From NCBI GenBank assembly GCA_027681045.1, contig JAQDCK010000002.1:124001-188000 (forward strand): a stretch of DNA of 64,000 nt, in the 5' to 3' direction. Position 1 is the first letter of the stretch; every line of letters begins with the position of its first letter. The notes beneath the pieces were generated by a model. The model was given only the letters and a program-made list of their open reading frames with translations. It was not told the origin of the DNA and searched no databases. The stretch is from Lactobacillaceae bacterium AF64-9pH9TA. Lineage in GTDB: Bacteria > Bacillota > Bacilli > Lactobacillales > Lactobacillaceae. Shown here in pieces: positions 16,185 through 26,214 of the stretch. The position numbers and the translations under genes were made by a program.

Positions 16185-17525
16185 ATGAATAGTGTAGTAA
16201 GTTTTGACAGTAGTAAATTGACTCCTTTTGTTCACGAAAACGAACTGAAGGAAATGCAAGCAATGGTTAACGCCGCTGACAAGGAATTGCGCGAAGGCAC
16301 TGGTGCCGGCAACGACTTCCGCGGCTGGCTGGATCTGCCAGTTGACTATGATAAGGACGAATTCGCCCGCATCAAGAAGGCTGCCAAGAAGATCCAAAGC
16401 GACTCCGACGTTTTGATCGGGATCGGGATCGGCGGCTCATACTTGGGTGCCCAAGCAGCTATTGAATTCTTGAACTCATCATTCTACATGGCTGAAAAGA
16501 GCGATTATCCGAAGGTTGTCTTCTGCGGTAACAGTCTGTCAGGCACTTACTTGTCAGACTTGATCAACTGGCTTGGCGACAAGGATTTCTCCTTGAACAT
16601 CATTTCCAAGTCCGGTACCACCACTGAACCTTCAGTTGCTTTCCGGATTTTGAAGGCCAAGTTGATTGAAAAGTACGGCAAGGAAGAAGCAGCCAAGCGT
16701 ATTTACGCAACCACTGACCGCCAAAAGGGCGCCTTGAAGACTGAAGCTGACGCTGAAGGCTACGAAGAATTCGTAGTTCCAGACGACGTCGGCGGCCGTT
16801 TCAGCGTTTTGTCAGCTGTTGGCCTTTTGCCAATCGCTGCTGCCGGCTGCGACATCGACGCTTTGATGCAAGGTGCCGCTGACGCCCGGGCTGCTTACAC
16901 TGACCCAGACGTAAGCAAGGACTCTCCATACCAATACGCTGCCTTGAGAAACATCCTTTACCGCAAGGGCTTCACTACTGAACTTTTGGAAAACTACGAA
17001 CCAAGCATCAGAATGTTTGGCGAATGGTGGAAGCAATTGATGGGTGAATCAGAAGGCAAGGACCAAAAGGGCATCTACCCGTCAAGTGCTAACTTCACCA
17101 CTGACCTGCACTCACTTGGCCAATACATCCAAGAAGGCCGCCGGAACTTGATGGAAACTGTTGTCCGCGTTGCTGGCCCACGGGCTGACGTGGAAATTCC
17201 AAACGATGAAAGCAATCTGGACCAACTGAACTTCCTGGCCGGCAAGACCATGAACTATGTCAACGACCGGGCTTACGAGGGCGTTGTTTTGGCCCACACT
17301 GACGGCGGGGTTCCAGTTATGACTGTTAACATCGCTGACCAAGGCGCACACACTTTGGGCTACTTGATCTACTGGTTCGAACTGTCAGTTGCTATCTCCG
17401 GCTACTTGAACGGGATCAACCCATTCAACCAGCCAGGGGTTGAAGCTTACAAGCGCAACATGTTTGGCCTTTTGAACAAGCCAGGCTACGAAGACTTGCA
17501 CGACGAACTGGCAAGCCGCCTGTAA
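16185..17525 (+). CDS. pgi: Glucose-6-phosphate isomerase
   Basis: The protein has 446 residues, the usual Gram-positive length, and interconverts glucose-6-phosphate and fructose-6-phosphate. Motifs [21 protein letters not shown] and the C-terminal [12 protein letters not shown] are diagnostic. The ATG at 16185 follows GTGAGGAAG; a GTG at 16167 is inside that site. Codon use is strongly biased, as for a highly expressed glycolytic gene. Confidence 0.97.
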   Translation: MNSVVSFDSSKLTPFVHENELKEMQAMVNAADKELREGTGAGNDFRGWLDLPVDYDKDEFARIKKAAKKIQSDSDVLIGIGIGGSYLGAQAAIEFLNSSFYMAEKSDYPKVVFCGNSLSGTYLSDLINWLGDKDFSLNIISKSGTTTEPSVAFRILKAKLIEKYGKEEAAKRIYATTDRQKGALKTEADAEGYEEFVVPDDVGGRFSVLSAVGLLPIAAAGCDIDALMQGAADARAAYTDPDVSKDSPYQYAALRNILYRKGFTTELLENYEPSIRMFGEWWKQLMGESEGKDQKGIYPSSANFTTDLHSLGQYIQEGRRNLMETVVRVAGPRADVEIPNDESNLDQLNFLAGKTMNYVNDRAYEGVVLAHTDGGVPVMTVNIADQGAHTLGYLIYWFELSVAISGYLNGINPFNQPGVEAYKRNMFGLLNKPGYEDLHDELASRL

Positions 17526-17546
17526 TCTTTCGTAAATGAAATTAAG

Positions 17547-17577
17547 AAGAGCAAGATCCGCGGATCTTGCTCTTTTT
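17547..17577 (+). terminator. Terminator of pgi
   Basis: A perfect 28-base palindrome, AAGAGCAAGATCCG and its complement, is followed by a T run. Confidence 0.9.
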
Positions 17578-17706
17578 TGTTTTTTTGTTCAATTTGACAT
17601 TTTTTAGCCAAAGATGATAAAAGAATTAGATTAAGTGTTACAATTTAAGGGAAGCAAAAAGAGTATTGCTTATGTTACCGCTTTAGTAAGAGGGGGGTAA
17701 AGGAAG

Positions 17707-19308
17707 ATGTCATCAAGAGAAATTGCCGTGACTGGACTTGCTTTAGCTGCTTTAACGTTAACAGCTTGCGGTAAGCAGGAAAGCAGTCAAAAGGAGCAGG
17801 ATCTGGATTGGTCAGTCAGCGGGGAAATCACCACGATGGACCCATCCAAGGCTACGGACGTGGTCAGCTTCAGCCAGATGATCAACTCCATGGAAGGACT
17901 CTACAGAAACAGCAAGGACGGGCAGAGCCCGGGCCTGGCCACCAGCGCCCAGGTTTCCAAGGACGGGCTGACTTACACTTTCAACCTGCGTAAGTCCAAG
18001 TGGAATGACGGCACGCCTGTAACTGCCCAGGACTTTGTCTACTCCTGGCGGCGGACTATCAATCCCAAGACTGAGGCCGAGTACTCATATCTTTTTTCCG
18101 GGATCAAGAATGCTGATGCCATTCAAAATGGCAAAAAGCCGGTTTCCAGCCTCGGCATCAAGGCTGAGGGCAAGTATAAGCTGGTCGTCACTTTAGAGAA
18201 GCGGATGGCCTATTTTAAAGACCTCATGGCCTTTCCAGTCTTTTTCCCGCAGGAAGAAAAAGCCGTCAAGAAATACGGAGACAAGTACGGGACGGCTTCC
18301 AAGTACATGGCTTATAACGGACCATTTGTCCAAAAGGGCTGGACGGGATCCAACCTGTCCTGGAAACTGGTCAAGAACCCGGACTACTGGGACAAGCAGA
18401 GCGTCAAGCTTGACCAGATCAATTTCACGGTCAACAAGACGGCGACTACCGCCTACAACCTCTACCAGTCAAACAAGATCGATGCCCTGGGCCTGGACTC
18501 CAATTTGACCAAGCAGTTTAAGGGTAAGAAGAACTACTACAGCCTCTCTAACGGGGGGACTTACTATCTGGAACTTAACGAAAAGAACCCGAACCTGGCC
18601 AACAGCAACATCCGCAAGGCTATCTCTCTGGCCATCAACCGGGAGAACCTGATCAGGATTTTAGGGGGCAACAACCAGGTGGCCAATACTTACACGGCCA
18701 AGGGCTTGACTGAATATGACGGGGAAGACTACACCAGCATGATTTCCTCCTCGGCCAAGGACCTCTGCAAGTACCAGCCAAGCAAGGCCAAGGAATATTG
18801 GCAAAAGGGCCTAAGTGAGCTCGGCAAGTCCAGCTTGACCTTGAACCTGCTGACCAGTGACAGTGACGGGGGCAAGAAGACCGGCGAGGCCCTGCAGAGC
18901 ATGCTGGAAACCCAGCTGCCAGGGCTGAAGTTGACGGTCACTAGCGTTCCCTTCAAGACCCGTTTGGCCCGGCGGGAAAACGGCCAGTTTCAGATCTGCG
19001 GGTCAGACTGGATCGCTGACTTCGGTGACCCGATTTCCTTCCTGGAACTTTTGACCAGCAAAAACAGCTCTAACTACGGCTCCTGGAAGAGCAGCCAGTA
19101 TGACAAGCTGATTGCGGCTTCCAAGAACACCAATGACCAGGAAAAGCGGCTCAAGGACATGAGTGAGGCGGAAAGCATCCTGCTTGACGATGCCGGCGTC
19201 ATCCCGCTTTATTACGAGGACGATGCATGGCTGATCCGGTCAAGTGCCAAGGGCTGGATCTGCAAGCGGAGTGAGTGGAACTTCAAGGAAGCCTATGTGA
19301 CTAAGTAA
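17707..19308 (+). CDS. Oligopeptide ABC transporter substrate-binding lipoprotein (OppA/DppE family)
   Basis: The protein has 533 residues with a short signal peptide and lipobox LTAC near residue 21. The SBP_bac_5 pattern is clear: SGEITTMDPSKATD, LTYTFNLRKSKWNDGTPVTAQDFVYSW and IRKAISLAINRENL. It would bind peptides outside the cell for an Opp-type importer. No permease or ATPase genes are adjacent, so it is an orphan binding protein, common in protein-dependent lactobacilli. It has a strong AGAGGGGGG site. Confidence 0.92.
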   Translation: MSSREIAVTGLALAALTLTACGKQESSQKEQDLDWSVSGEITTMDPSKATDVVSFSQMINSMEGLYRNSKDGQSPGLATSAQVSKDGLTYTFNLRKSKWNDGTPVTAQDFVYSWRRTINPKTEAEYSYLFSGIKNADAIQNGKKPVSSLGIKAEGKYKLVVTLEKRMAYFKDLMAFPVFFPQEEKAVKKYGDKYGTASKYMAYNGPFVQKGWTGSNLSWKLVKNPDYWDKQSVKLDQINFTVNKTATTAYNLYQSNKIDALGLDSNLTKQFKGKKNYYSLSNGGTYYLELNEKNPNLANSNIRKAISLAINRENLIRILGGNNQVANTYTAKGLTEYDGEDYTSMISSSAKDLCKYQPSKAKEYWQKGLSELGKSSLTLNLLTSDSDGGKKTGEALQSMLETQLPGLKLTVTSVPFKTRLARRENGQFQICGSDWIADFGDPISFLELLTSKNSSNYGSWKSSQYDKLIAASKNTNDQEKRLKDMSEAESILLDDAGVIPLYYEDDAWLIRSSAKGWICKRSEWNFKEAYVTK

Positions 19309-19323
19309 TTAATTTGAAAAGAA

Positions 19324-19357
19324 GAAAAAGTGCTAGGCGGGAGCTAGCACTTTTTCA
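19324..19357 (+). terminator. Terminator of the oligopeptide-binding gene
   Basis: Hairpin AAAAAGTGCTAG / CTAGCACTTTTT with a T run. Confidence 0.85.
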
Positions 19358-19375
19358 TTTGATCTGAAAAGGACA

Positions 19376-19410
19376 AGAAAAAAGGCAAGCTCCAGAGGAA
19401 CTTGCCTTTC
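19376..19410 (-). terminator. Terminator of the tRNA pair
   Basis: On the minus strand AAAGGCAAG-TTCC pairs with GGAGCTTGCCTTT, followed by a T run, eight bases after the tRNA-Gln end. Confidence 0.8.
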
Positions 19411-19417
19411 GGTATTA

Positions 19418-19490
19418 TTGCGATGTCCGGGCTCGAACCGGAACATTATGGATTCAGAGTCCACTGCCTTACCAATTTGGCTACATCGCA
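19418..19490 (-). tRNA. tRNA-Gln (anticodon CTG)
   Basis: A full cloverleaf can be drawn: acceptor TGCGATG / CATCGCA with discriminator A, D-arm with AATTGGTAAGGC, anticodon stem GTGGA / TCCAT around loop CTCTGAA, and T-arm TTCCGGTTCGAGCCCGGA. The U1-A72 start is typical of tRNA-Gln. CCA is not encoded. It decodes CAG. Confidence 0.9.
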
Positions 19491-19495
19491 GTAAA

Positions 19496-19567
19496 TCACC
19501 CGTACGAGAATTGAACTCATGACTCCACCTTGAGAGGGTAGCGTCTTAACCACTTGACCAACGGGCG
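19496..19567 (-). tRNA. tRNA-Glu (anticodon CTC)
   Basis: The cloverleaf has acceptor CGCCCGT / ACGGGTG with one G-U pair and discriminator A, anticodon stem CTACC / GGTGG around loop CTCTCAA, and T-arm ATGAG-TTCAATT-CTCGT. It decodes GAG. The first base is C, unusual for tRNA-Glu. CCA is not encoded. It is transcribed first, then tRNA-Gln follows 5 bases later. Confidence 0.88.
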
Positions 19568-19597
19568 AAGTTTGTGTTCGAATTACCGACATTCATT

Positions 19598-19626
19598 ATT
19601 ATGCTTTCTTTGCAAGAAAAAGTCAA
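19598..19626 (-). promoter_or_regulatory. Promoter of the tRNA-Glu/tRNA-Gln pair
   Basis: On the minus strand TTGACT and CATAAT are separated by 17 bases, about 30 bases before tRNA-Glu. Confidence 0.8.
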
Positions 19627-19666
19627 GGCTCACGGCAAAAAAAGTCTAAAATTTTTTCAGGCTAGC

Positions 19667-19694
19667 TTGGAAAGGATGAAAACTGCCGTATAAT
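19667..19694 (+). promoter_or_regulatory. Promoter of the serine hydrolase gene
   Basis: TTGGAA and a perfect TATAAT are separated by 16 bases. Confidence 0.65.
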
Positions 19695-19737
19695 AGAGCT
19701 AATTGCCCGCACGGGCCTTTTAGAAAGGAGTCACCGC

Positions 19738-20742
19738 TTGCTTAATTTCCCTAAAACCCAGCTGCTGATTGAAAGCCTGGTTTCTGAAAGAATTGTTCCC
19801 GGAGTCAACTACGCCCTTTTAAAAGGAGACCAGGTCTTTGCCTCGACTTTGGGCTTTGCCAGCATCTATCCGGCTAAAAGCCAGCTGAGCCCTTTTGCCT
19901 ACTATGACTTAGCCAGCTGCACCAAGGTTTTGGCCACGACGGCCGTTTTCTTGCAGCTGAGGGAAGAGGGAAAGGTTGACTTTGCTGACCCCTTGCAAAA
20001 ATACGTGCCGGAATTTAAGGACGGCCGGGTCCGCCTCAGCCACCTTTTGACCCACACATCTGGCATCCGGGGCTGGATCGAAAACCGGAATGCCTTGTCC
20101 GGCCGGGAATTAATGAGGGCAATCGTGGGCTTGCCAGTGACCAGCGAATTTAACCGGGTGGTCCGCTATGCAGACACCAACTTCGTCCTTTTAGGTCTGG
20201 TTTTAGAGCGGATTATGGGCAAAGCAGTCCAGGACCTGGCCAGCGAGCGGATCTTCCAGCCAGCTGGCTTGACTGAGACGACTTTTGCCCCGCCAAAAGA
20301 GGAGTGTGTGCCAACGGAACTAGTTGACGGCCAGGTTATTCAAGGCTTCGTTCATGACCCCAAGGGCCAGCAATTAGGCCAGCGGTGTGGGTCAGCTGGC
20401 CTGTTTAGTACCGTCAGCGACCTGGTCAAAATGGGGCAGGGCTATATGGGGGTCAGTGACCTTTTGCCATTAAAGAAAGAAACAATCCAAGACCTCTACC
20501 AGGTCAAGACGCCGGCAGGGTTAAAAGCCCGGTCCTGGGGCTGGAACCTGGTCTTTGACCCCAAGGAAAGCTATCCTATTATCTACCACACTGGTTTTAC
20601 CGGCACTTTGGTCTTGTTTGACCAGGTCAAGCAGTCCGGCTTGATTCTTTTGACCAACCGAATTCACCCTTCCCGGCACAATCAGATCTTTTTGACCATG
20701 CGCAGCCGGATCATCAACGCTTTTTTGCAGGAAAACCGCTAG
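19738..20742 (+). CDS. Beta-lactamase-family serine hydrolase
   Basis: The protein has 334 residues and a TTG start behind AAAGGAG. It belongs to the class C/PBP-like hydrolases (COG1680): SCTK at residues 60-63 supplies the catalytic Ser and Lys, YADTN fits the Tyr motif, and HTGF is the KTG-like motif. There is no signal peptide, so it may act in the cytoplasm as an esterase or peptidase; resistance to beta-lactams should not be assumed. Confidence 0.87.
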   Translation: MLNFPKTQLLIESLVSERIVPGVNYALLKGDQVFASTLGFASIYPAKSQLSPFAYYDLASCTKVLATTAVFLQLREEGKVDFADPLQKYVPEFKDGRVRLSHLLTHTSGIRGWIENRNALSGRELMRAIVGLPVTSEFNRVVRYADTNFVLLGLVLERIMGKAVQDLASERIFQPAGLTETTFAPPKEECVPTELVDGQVIQGFVHDPKGQQLGQRCGSAGLFSTVSDLVKMGQGYMGVSDLLPLKKETIQDLYQVKTPAGLKARSWGWNLVFDPKESYPIIYHTGFTGTLVLFDQVKQSGLILLTNRIHPSRHNQIFLTMRSRIINAFLQENR

Positions 20743-20764
20743 TTAGAAAGAGGAGCAAAATCAC

Positions 20765-21016
20765 ATGAAATTAAGCAATAAGCAAAAGGGCTGGCTGCTT
20801 TTAGCTGTCTATGGCCTGGTCATTATCATCCTGGGCCGTTTTAACAGCCGGATGTCGCCTTATTATGCCATCACCGCTATCGCGGCCTTTGCCGTGGCCA
20901 TAATTGAGGGCCTACTTTTTGCCTTTAGCAAGAACGCGACCTACAAGGCGGTTGCCTTTTTTGCCGGCTTGGTTGCCTTGATCAACGTAGTTGCTGTCTT
21001 AACCACGGCAATTTAA
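20765..21016 (+). CDS. Small membrane protein of unknown function
   Basis: The 83-residue protein has three predicted membrane helices near residues 10-24, 31-54 and 61-82. GAGGAGC precedes ATG. It lies 22 bases after the serine hydrolase gene and probably shares its transcript. I do not recognise the family. Confidence 0.75.
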   Translation: MKLSNKQKGWLLLAVYGLVIIILGRFNSRMSPYYAITAIAAFAVAIIEGLLFAFSKNATYKAVAFFAGLVALINVVAVLTTAI

Positions 21017-21047
21017 AAAATCCCGCGGCTGACCGCGGGATTTTTAT
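21015..21047. terminator. Bidirectional terminator between the small membrane protein and murT
   Basis: The hairpin AAAAATCCCGCGG / CCGCGGGATTTTT lies between convergent genes. Confidence 0.9.
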
Positions 21048-21077
21048 TTACTCTTTTACTTACTTGCTTTGCGGATG

Positions 21078-22433
21078 CTAGTTGATTCTTCTTTTCAAGA
21101 CGCCCTTGTCAGCAAAGACCTGCCGCAGGTGCAGCATGGCCGTGTAGGTTGAGAGAATGTAGATCTTGTCAGTTGGCGCCTTTGCAAAAGCGGCCAGTAG
21201 CTGGTCAAAGTCGCTTTCAATGATCATCTTGTCCGGGTCAAAACCGGCAACTTCCAGGCGGAAGGCCATGTCCTTGTGCCGCTCGCCGCCGACGATGATC
21301 TGGTCGATCTTGTCCCGGTCCAGGCTTTCAAAGTTCCCGTCCCAGATCCAGCTGGTGTCGATGCCATCAGCGTGGTGGGCGTTTAAGAGGGCAGCCAGGC
21401 TGTAGTGGCCCTTTTCCGTGTCCAGGAGGCTGAGGACTTCGTTTAAGCCGACCGGGTTCTTGACCAAGATGATGTTGATCTGCTTGCCCTGGTAGTGAAT
21501 CAGTTCCTGGCGGCCGAAGATCCGCTTGTTTTTGGCAAAAGCCGCCGCGATTTCATTGGCAGAAACGCCGAATTCTCTAGCGCAGGCAAAGGCAGCCAGG
21601 GCATTGTAGATATTGTAGGTGCCGCCGATGTTGATGGCGAATTCCTTGCCTTCAATGGTAAACTTGATCCGGCTCGGGGTCTGCTCGCTGATTTCTTCCA
21701 GCTTGTAGGTCAAATCCGGCCGCTTGTAGCCGCAGTTCGGGCAGAAGAAGTCACCCAGGTTGGCATAGGAAATTGCGTGGTAGTGCAGGATATGCTCGCA
21801 CTTAGGGCAGAGGACCCCGTCAGTGTTGACGGCCGCCTTGAGGTCGTTTTGCGGTTTGTCCTGGTCAGTTTCAAAGCCAAAGAAGACTTTTGGATTCGGC
21901 AGGTCGACTGAAGAGAAGATGCTGGCGTCCCCGTTAGCGATGATGGTTGCCTCTGGCACCAGCTTGATGCCGTCGACGATCTTTTCATAGGTCGTGTAGA
22001 TTTCCCCGTAGCGGTCCATCTGGTCTCTGAAAATGTTGGTCAGGACAAAGGCCTTGGGGTGGACCAGCTGGGTTACGGCCTTGACGTTGGCTTCATCGAC
22101 TTCCAAAACGGCCAGTTTCCGGCTGCTTTTTTTCTGGCCATGGGCCAAAAAGGCGGTTACGATCCCCTGGGCCATATTGGACCCAGACGGGTTGGTCAAA
22201 ATATCGCCGTATTTTTCTTTCAAGGTCTGGGTGATAAGGGCCGTGGTCATGGTCTTGCCGTTGGTCCCGGTAACGATAATGGTCTCGTAGTCTTTGCCCA
22301 GCTGCTCAAGGACATCTGGGTCAAGCTTCATGGCCAGCTTGCCGGGAAAGCTGGTCCCGCCCTTTAAGACATTGTGCAAGAACCAGTAAGAGGATTTGCC
22401 GGCAAAAGTTGCGATGTTGGATTTAAAACTCAT
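21078..22433 (-). CDS. murT: Lipid II isoglutaminyl synthase subunit MurT
   Basis: The protein has 451 residues from ATG 22433 (AGGAAG eight bases upstream); longer in-frame starts lack a site. It has a Mur ligase central domain (TGTNGKTMTT), a four-Cys zinc ribbon (CPKC and CPNC) inserted near residues 205-230 and a C-terminal DUF1727 domain with ADGIDTSWIWD, which contains the Asp needed for catalysis with GatD. MurT-GatD amidates D-Glu of lipid II. The usual gatD neighbour is not present on either side here. Confidence 0.9.
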   Translation of the reverse strand: MSFKSNIATFAGKSSYWFLHNVLKGGTSFPGKLAMKLDPDVLEQLGKDYETIIVTGTNGKTMTTALITQTLKEKYGDILTNPSGSNMAQGIVTAFLAHGQKKSSRKLAVLEVDEANVKAVTQLVHPKAFVLTNIFRDQMDRYGEIYTTYEKIVDGIKLVPEATIIANGDASIFSSVDLPNPKVFFGFETDQDKPQNDLKAAVNTDGVLCPKCEHILHYHAISYANLGDFFCPNCGYKRPDLTYKLEEISEQTPSRIKFTIEGKEFAINIGGTYNIYNALAAFACAREFGVSANEIAAAFAKNKRIFGRQELIHYQGKQINIILVKNPVGLNEVLSLLDTEKGHYSLAALLNAHHADGIDTSWIWDGNFESLDRDKIDQIIVGGERHKDMAFRLEVAGFDPDKMIIESDFDQLLAAFAKAPTDKIYILSTYTAMLHLRQVFADKGVLKRRIN

Positions 22434-22573
22434 GATTAACTTCCTATTCTGCATTAAAACTATGATAAATCTTACCATAAGATGGAAAGTTTAGCGGCTA
22501 AAATGCGGAGCTTTTAAACTTTTGCAAAATACACTATACTTATTTGAGCGAGATTAATACAAAGGTGGAGAAT

Positions 22574-23176
22574 ATGGCACAGTTTTTTTTCGAATACGGA
22601 GCGATGGGCAGCGGCAAGACGATTGAAATCTTGAAGGTTGCCCACAACTACGAGATTCAAGGACGCAAGGTGGCTTTATTGACCAGCAGCGTTGATACCC
22701 GGTCCGGCCGCGGCGTGGTGGCTTCCAGGATCGGGCTCAGCCGCAGCGCCCAGCCGATTGAGCCGGACCTGGACCTCTTTGACTACATCGCGGCTTTGAA
22801 CCAGCAAGAGCAGGAGTCTGACGGCCACCCCTTAGCGGCAGTCTTGATCGATGAGGCCCAGTTCCTAAAAAAGGAGCAGGTCATCCAGTGTGCCCGGGTC
22901 GTTGACGACTTGCACATTCCGGTGATGGCCTTTGGCCTGAAGAATGATTTTCAGAACCATCTTTTTGAGGGCAGTGAGTATCTTTTGCTTTATGCTGATA
23001 AAATAGAAGAGATGAAGACAATTTGCCACTTTTGCGGGCACAAGGCAACCATGGCCCTGCGCTACAAGGACGGTTTGCCCGTTTATGAGGGCGAGCAGGT
23101 GCAGATTGGCGGCGACGAGGCCTACTACCCGGTCTGCCGCTTCCACTATTTCCACCCTGATCAGGCAAGAGACTAG
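22574..23176 (+). CDS. tdk: Thymidine kinase
   Basis: The 200-residue type II thymidine kinase has Walker A GAMGSGKT at residues 9-16, the LIDEAQFL box and a Cys-rich zinc site (CHFCGHKA and C-RFH). It phosphorylates thymidine for salvage. ATG 22574 follows AAAGGTGGAG. It begins the tdk-prfA-prmC-sua5 run, a conserved Gram-positive order. Confidence 0.95.
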   Translation: MAQFFFEYGAMGSGKTIEILKVAHNYEIQGRKVALLTSSVDTRSGRGVVASRIGLSRSAQPIEPDLDLFDYIAALNQQEQESDGHPLAAVLIDEAQFLKKEQVIQCARVVDDLHIPVMAFGLKNDFQNHLFEGSEYLLLYADKIEEMKTICHFCGHKATMALRYKDGLPVYEGEQVQIGGDEAYYPVCRFHYFHPDQARD

Positions 23177-23199
23177 TTTTTATTGGAAGGATTGATTAA

Positions 23200-24285
23200 A
23201 TGGATAATGTAATGGCACAGCTGGAAAGCTTGGAAGTGCGCTATGAAGAAATTCAGGAAATGATGGCGGACCCGGAAGTCATCGCTGATACCAAGCGCTA
23301 CATGGAAATTACCAAGGAAGAAGCTGACATGCGGGAAGTCGTGCAGAAGTTCCGCAAGTTCAAGGCCGACAAGGAAGAAATTGCCGGCAACAAGGAAATC
23401 ATCGCTGACGGTTCAGACCCTGAGCTGGTTGAAATGGCCAAAATGGAAAACTCTGAGCTGGAAGATGAAATCAGCCAACTGGAAGATGAAATCAAGATCT
23501 TGATGCTGCCAAAGGATCCTAATGATGACAAGGACATCATCATGGAAATCCGGGGGGCAGCCGGCGGGGATGAAGCTTCCCTGTTCGCGGGCGACCTGCT
23601 GCGGATGTATGAAAAGTACGCGGAAAACCAGGGCTGGAACGTCTCTATCGTTGATAGCGAACAAACTGAAGTTGGCGGCTACAAGCGGGTGGCCATCATG
23701 ATTACTGGTAACAAGGTCTACTCCAAGCTGAAATATGAAAACGGGGCCCACCGGGTGCAACGGATCCCAGTAACTGAATCAGCCGGCCGAGTGCACACTT
23801 CAACTGCTACCGTTGCTGTCATGCCAGAATATGAACAGGTTGACATTGACCTTGATCCAAAGGATATCCGGGTGGACGTCTACCGGTCATCCGGTGCGGG
23901 TGGTCAGCACATCAACAAGACTTCCAGTGCCGTCAGAATGACCCACTTGCCAACCGGTATTGTGGTTGCCATGCAGGACCAGCGGTCCCAGCAGCAAAAC
24001 CGGGCCAAGGCCATGGAAATTTTGAAGTCCCGGGTTTACGACTACTACGAAAGCCAGAACCGGGACAAGTACGACGCCAAGCGGAAGAACGCGGTCGGCA
24101 CTGGTGACCGGTCAGAAAGAATCAGAACCTACAACTACCCGCAAAACCGGGTGACTGACCACCGGATCGGCCTCACTTTGAACAAATTGGACCGGATCAT
24201 GAATGGGGAACTGGACGAAGTCATCGATGCTTTGACGGTTTACTACCAAACCAAGCAATTAGAGGAGCTGGCAGAAAATGCCTAA
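23200..24285 (+). CDS. prfA: Peptide chain release factor 1
   Basis: The protein has 361 residues, full length, with the GGQ motif at residues 234-236 ([11 protein letters not shown]). It releases nascent chains at UAA and UAG. The GGQ glutamine is the target of PrmC, encoded next with an eight-base overlap. Confidence 0.96.
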   Translation: MDNVMAQLESLEVRYEEIQEMMADPEVIADTKRYMEITKEEADMREVVQKFRKFKADKEEIAGNKEIIADGSDPELVEMAKMENSELEDEISQLEDEIKILMLPKDPNDDKDIIMEIRGAAGGDEASLFAGDLLRMYEKYAENQGWNVSIVDSEQTEVGGYKRVAIMITGNKVYSKLKYENGAHRVQRIPVTESAGRVHTSTATVAVMPEYEQVDIDLDPKDIRVDVYRSSGAGGQHINKTSSAVRMTHLPTGIVVAMQDQRSQQQNRAKAMEILKSRVYDYYESQNRDKYDAKRKNAVGTGDRSERIRTYNYPQNRVTDHRIGLTLNKLDRIMNGELDEVIDALTVYYQTKQLEELAENA

Positions 24286-25120
24286 GAGTTTACGAGAAAT
24301 GCAGATTGAGGCCAGTGAACTGGCTGAAAGCGCCCGGAACGAGGAAATCGACTTTCTTTTGGCTGAACGGCTGGGCCTGACGCCAAGCCAGTTTCAGCTT
24401 AAGCAGGACATGGAATTGTCTGACGCTGAAGTCAAGCAGGCCAGAAAGGACATGAAGCGCCTGGCTAAAGGGGACTCACCCCAGTATATCCTGGGCTATG
24501 CCTGGTTTTTAGGCTACCGCTTGCGGGTGGCCAAAGGCGTGCTTATTCCCCGCTTTGAAACTGAGGAACTGGTTGAATGGGCCCTGGCGCACTTAAAAAA
24601 CGGCGACACCGTCCTTGACTTGGGGACCGGGTCAGGCAATATTACGGTAGCTTTGGCCAAGGAAGCTGAAGGCAAGGGGATCAAGGACCTGGATTTTTAC
24701 GCCAGTGACGTTAAAGACACCCCGCTTAGAATCAGTGAAGAGAACTTTTTGGACTACGGCTTGGACGTGACCACCCGCAAGGCCAATGTTTTGCTGGGCC
24801 TGGGCAAGTTTGACCTGATCATTTCTAACCCGCCTTATATCAAGCCAAGCGAGAAGAATGTGATGGACAAGAGCGTTCTGGCCAATGAGCCGGAAGAAGC
24901 CCTGTTCGGCGGCCAGGATGGCCTGGCCTTTTACCGGAAGTTCGTCGAAGAAGTCAGAGACCACTTGAATCCAGGCGGCCGCTTCTTCATGGAATTTGGC
25001 TTCAGCGAGGAAGATGAGCTGAAGGCCCTGTTTGCTGAAAAATTGCCGGACTTTAAGGTGGAATTTCACCGGGACATGGCCGGCAAGCCGAGGATGTTGT
25101 TTGGGGAGTGGCAGAAATAA
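24278..25120 (+). CDS. prmC: Peptide chain release factor N5-glutamine methyltransferase
   Basis: The 280-residue protein has the SAM motif DLGTGSGNI and catalytic NPPY at residues 184-187. It methylates the GGQ glutamine of RF1 and RF2. The TAA stop shares a base with the next ATG. Confidence 0.94.
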   Translation: MPKSLREMQIEASELAESARNEEIDFLLAERLGLTPSQFQLKQDMELSDAEVKQARKDMKRLAKGDSPQYILGYAWFLGYRLRVAKGVLIPRFETEELVEWALAHLKNGDTVLDLGTGSGNITVALAKEAEGKGIKDLDFYASDVKDTPLRISEENFLDYGLDVTTRKANVLLGLGKFDLIISNPPYIKPSEKNVMDKSVLANEPEEALFGGQDGLAFYRKFVEEVRDHLNPGGRFFMEFGFSEEDELKALFAEKLPDFKVEFHRDMAGKPRMLFGEWQK

Positions 25121-26115
25121 TGGAAACCAAGATTTTTAAACGGGAACAATTAGATGAAGCAGCCCGCCTGCTTGGGGAAGGAGAATTAGTTGCCTTTCCG
25201 ACTGAAACGGTCTATGGCCTGGGGGCTTTGGCCACCCGGGACGATTCAGTCAAAAAAGTCTACGCGGCCAAGGGCAGACCAAGCGACAACCCCTTGATCG
25301 TGACCGTGGCTGACGAAGCCATGATGCGCCCTTACGCTAAGGAAGTGCCGGAGCGGGCGGAGAAGTTGATCAAGCACTTTTGGCCAGGTCCCTTGACCAT
25401 CCTAATTTTTGCCAAAGAAGGGGCCCTGCCGGAATCTGTAACCGGGGGCCTGCCAACGGTTGCCTTCCGCTGCCCGGATGACCAGCTGACTCATGACTTG
25501 ATTGCCAAGCTTGGCTACCCGATCGTCGGGCCTTCCGCCAACACTTCGACTAAGCCGAGCCCAACCACGGCCCAGCACGTCTACCACGACTTAAAGGGCA
25601 AGATCGCCGGAATCGTTGATGGCGGTGAGACTGAAGTGGGCCTGGAATCAACCATCGTTGACCTGTCGGTTAACCCAGCGGTTGTTTTGCGGCCGGGCAA
25701 GATTACGCCAGAAGAGATCAGCCAGGTCTTGGGCGAAGAAGTTTTGATCAACCGGGGCCAGGTAAGTGACGAGGACGTGCCGAAGGCGCCAGGGATGAAA
25801 TACCGCCACTACGCGCCAAGTGCCCAGGTTTACGTGGTCGACCAGGCGGAAACTTTTGCCAAGCTGGACCTGGATGCTTCCTGCGGGGTCATGGCAACTA
25901 GTGACCTTTTGAAAAACTTGCCTGTACCTGAGGAAAATAAGTTCAATTTAGGCAAAAATTTGACGGAGGCTGACCACAACCTGTTTGCCGGCCTGCGCTA
26001 TTTTGACGACCGGCCAGAAATTAAAAGTATTTATGTAGAGGGCTTTGACCAGGGCGAGGAAAGCCTGGCCTACATGAATCGGTTAAACAAGGCTGCCGGC
26101 GGTCATCATGTCTAA
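25120..26115 (+). CDS. L-threonylcarbamoyladenylate synthase (Sua5/YwlC/TsaC family)
   Basis: The 331-residue protein has the TsaC motif FPTETVYGLGA and the K-x-R/S-x-N residues in AKGRPSDNPL and GPSANTS, followed by a C-terminal Sua5 domain. It makes threonylcarbamoyl-AMP, the first step of t6A37 in tRNAs reading ANN codons. The ATG at 25120 overlaps the prmC stop; an upstream GTG at 25108 is less likely. Confidence 0.93.
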   Translation: METKIFKREQLDEAARLLGEGELVAFPTETVYGLGALATRDDSVKKVYAAKGRPSDNPLIVTVADEAMMRPYAKEVPERAEKLIKHFWPGPLTILIFAKEGALPESVTGGLPTVAFRCPDDQLTHDLIAKLGYPIVGPSANTSTKPSPTTAQHVYHDLKGKIAGIVDGGETEVGLESTIVDLSVNPAVVLRPGKITPEEISQVLGEEVLINRGQVSDEDVPKAPGMKYRHYAPSAQVYVVDQAETFAKLDLDASCGVMATSDLLKNLPVPEENKFNLGKNLTEADHNLFAGLRYFDDRPEIKSIYVEGFDQGEESLAYMNRLNKAAGGHHV

Positions 26116-26136
26116 TCTGGACGATTTGATGTTTTT

Positions 26137-26171
26137 AAAAAAGAAATGGCTTTAAACCATTTCTTTTTTTA
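26137..26171 (+). terminator. Terminator of the tdk-sua5 run
   Basis: Hairpin AAAGAAATGG / CCATTTCTTT followed by a T run; it overlaps the -35 region of the upp promoter. Confidence 0.8.
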
Positions 26172-26179
26172 TTTATAAT
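26151..26179 (+). promoter_or_regulatory. Promoter of upp
   Basis: A weak -35 (TTTAAA) is 17 bases from a perfect TATAAT, 35 bases before the upp start. Confidence 0.5.
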
Positions 26180-26214
26180 AGAGAGGACATGGTATTTTTG
26201 AATGGAGGAACTAT

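Noticed and set aside
21078..22433. The Mur ligase could be read as MurC, MurE or FolC.
   Set aside because: The four-Cys zinc ribbon and the C-terminal ADGIDTSWIWD block are specific for MurT.
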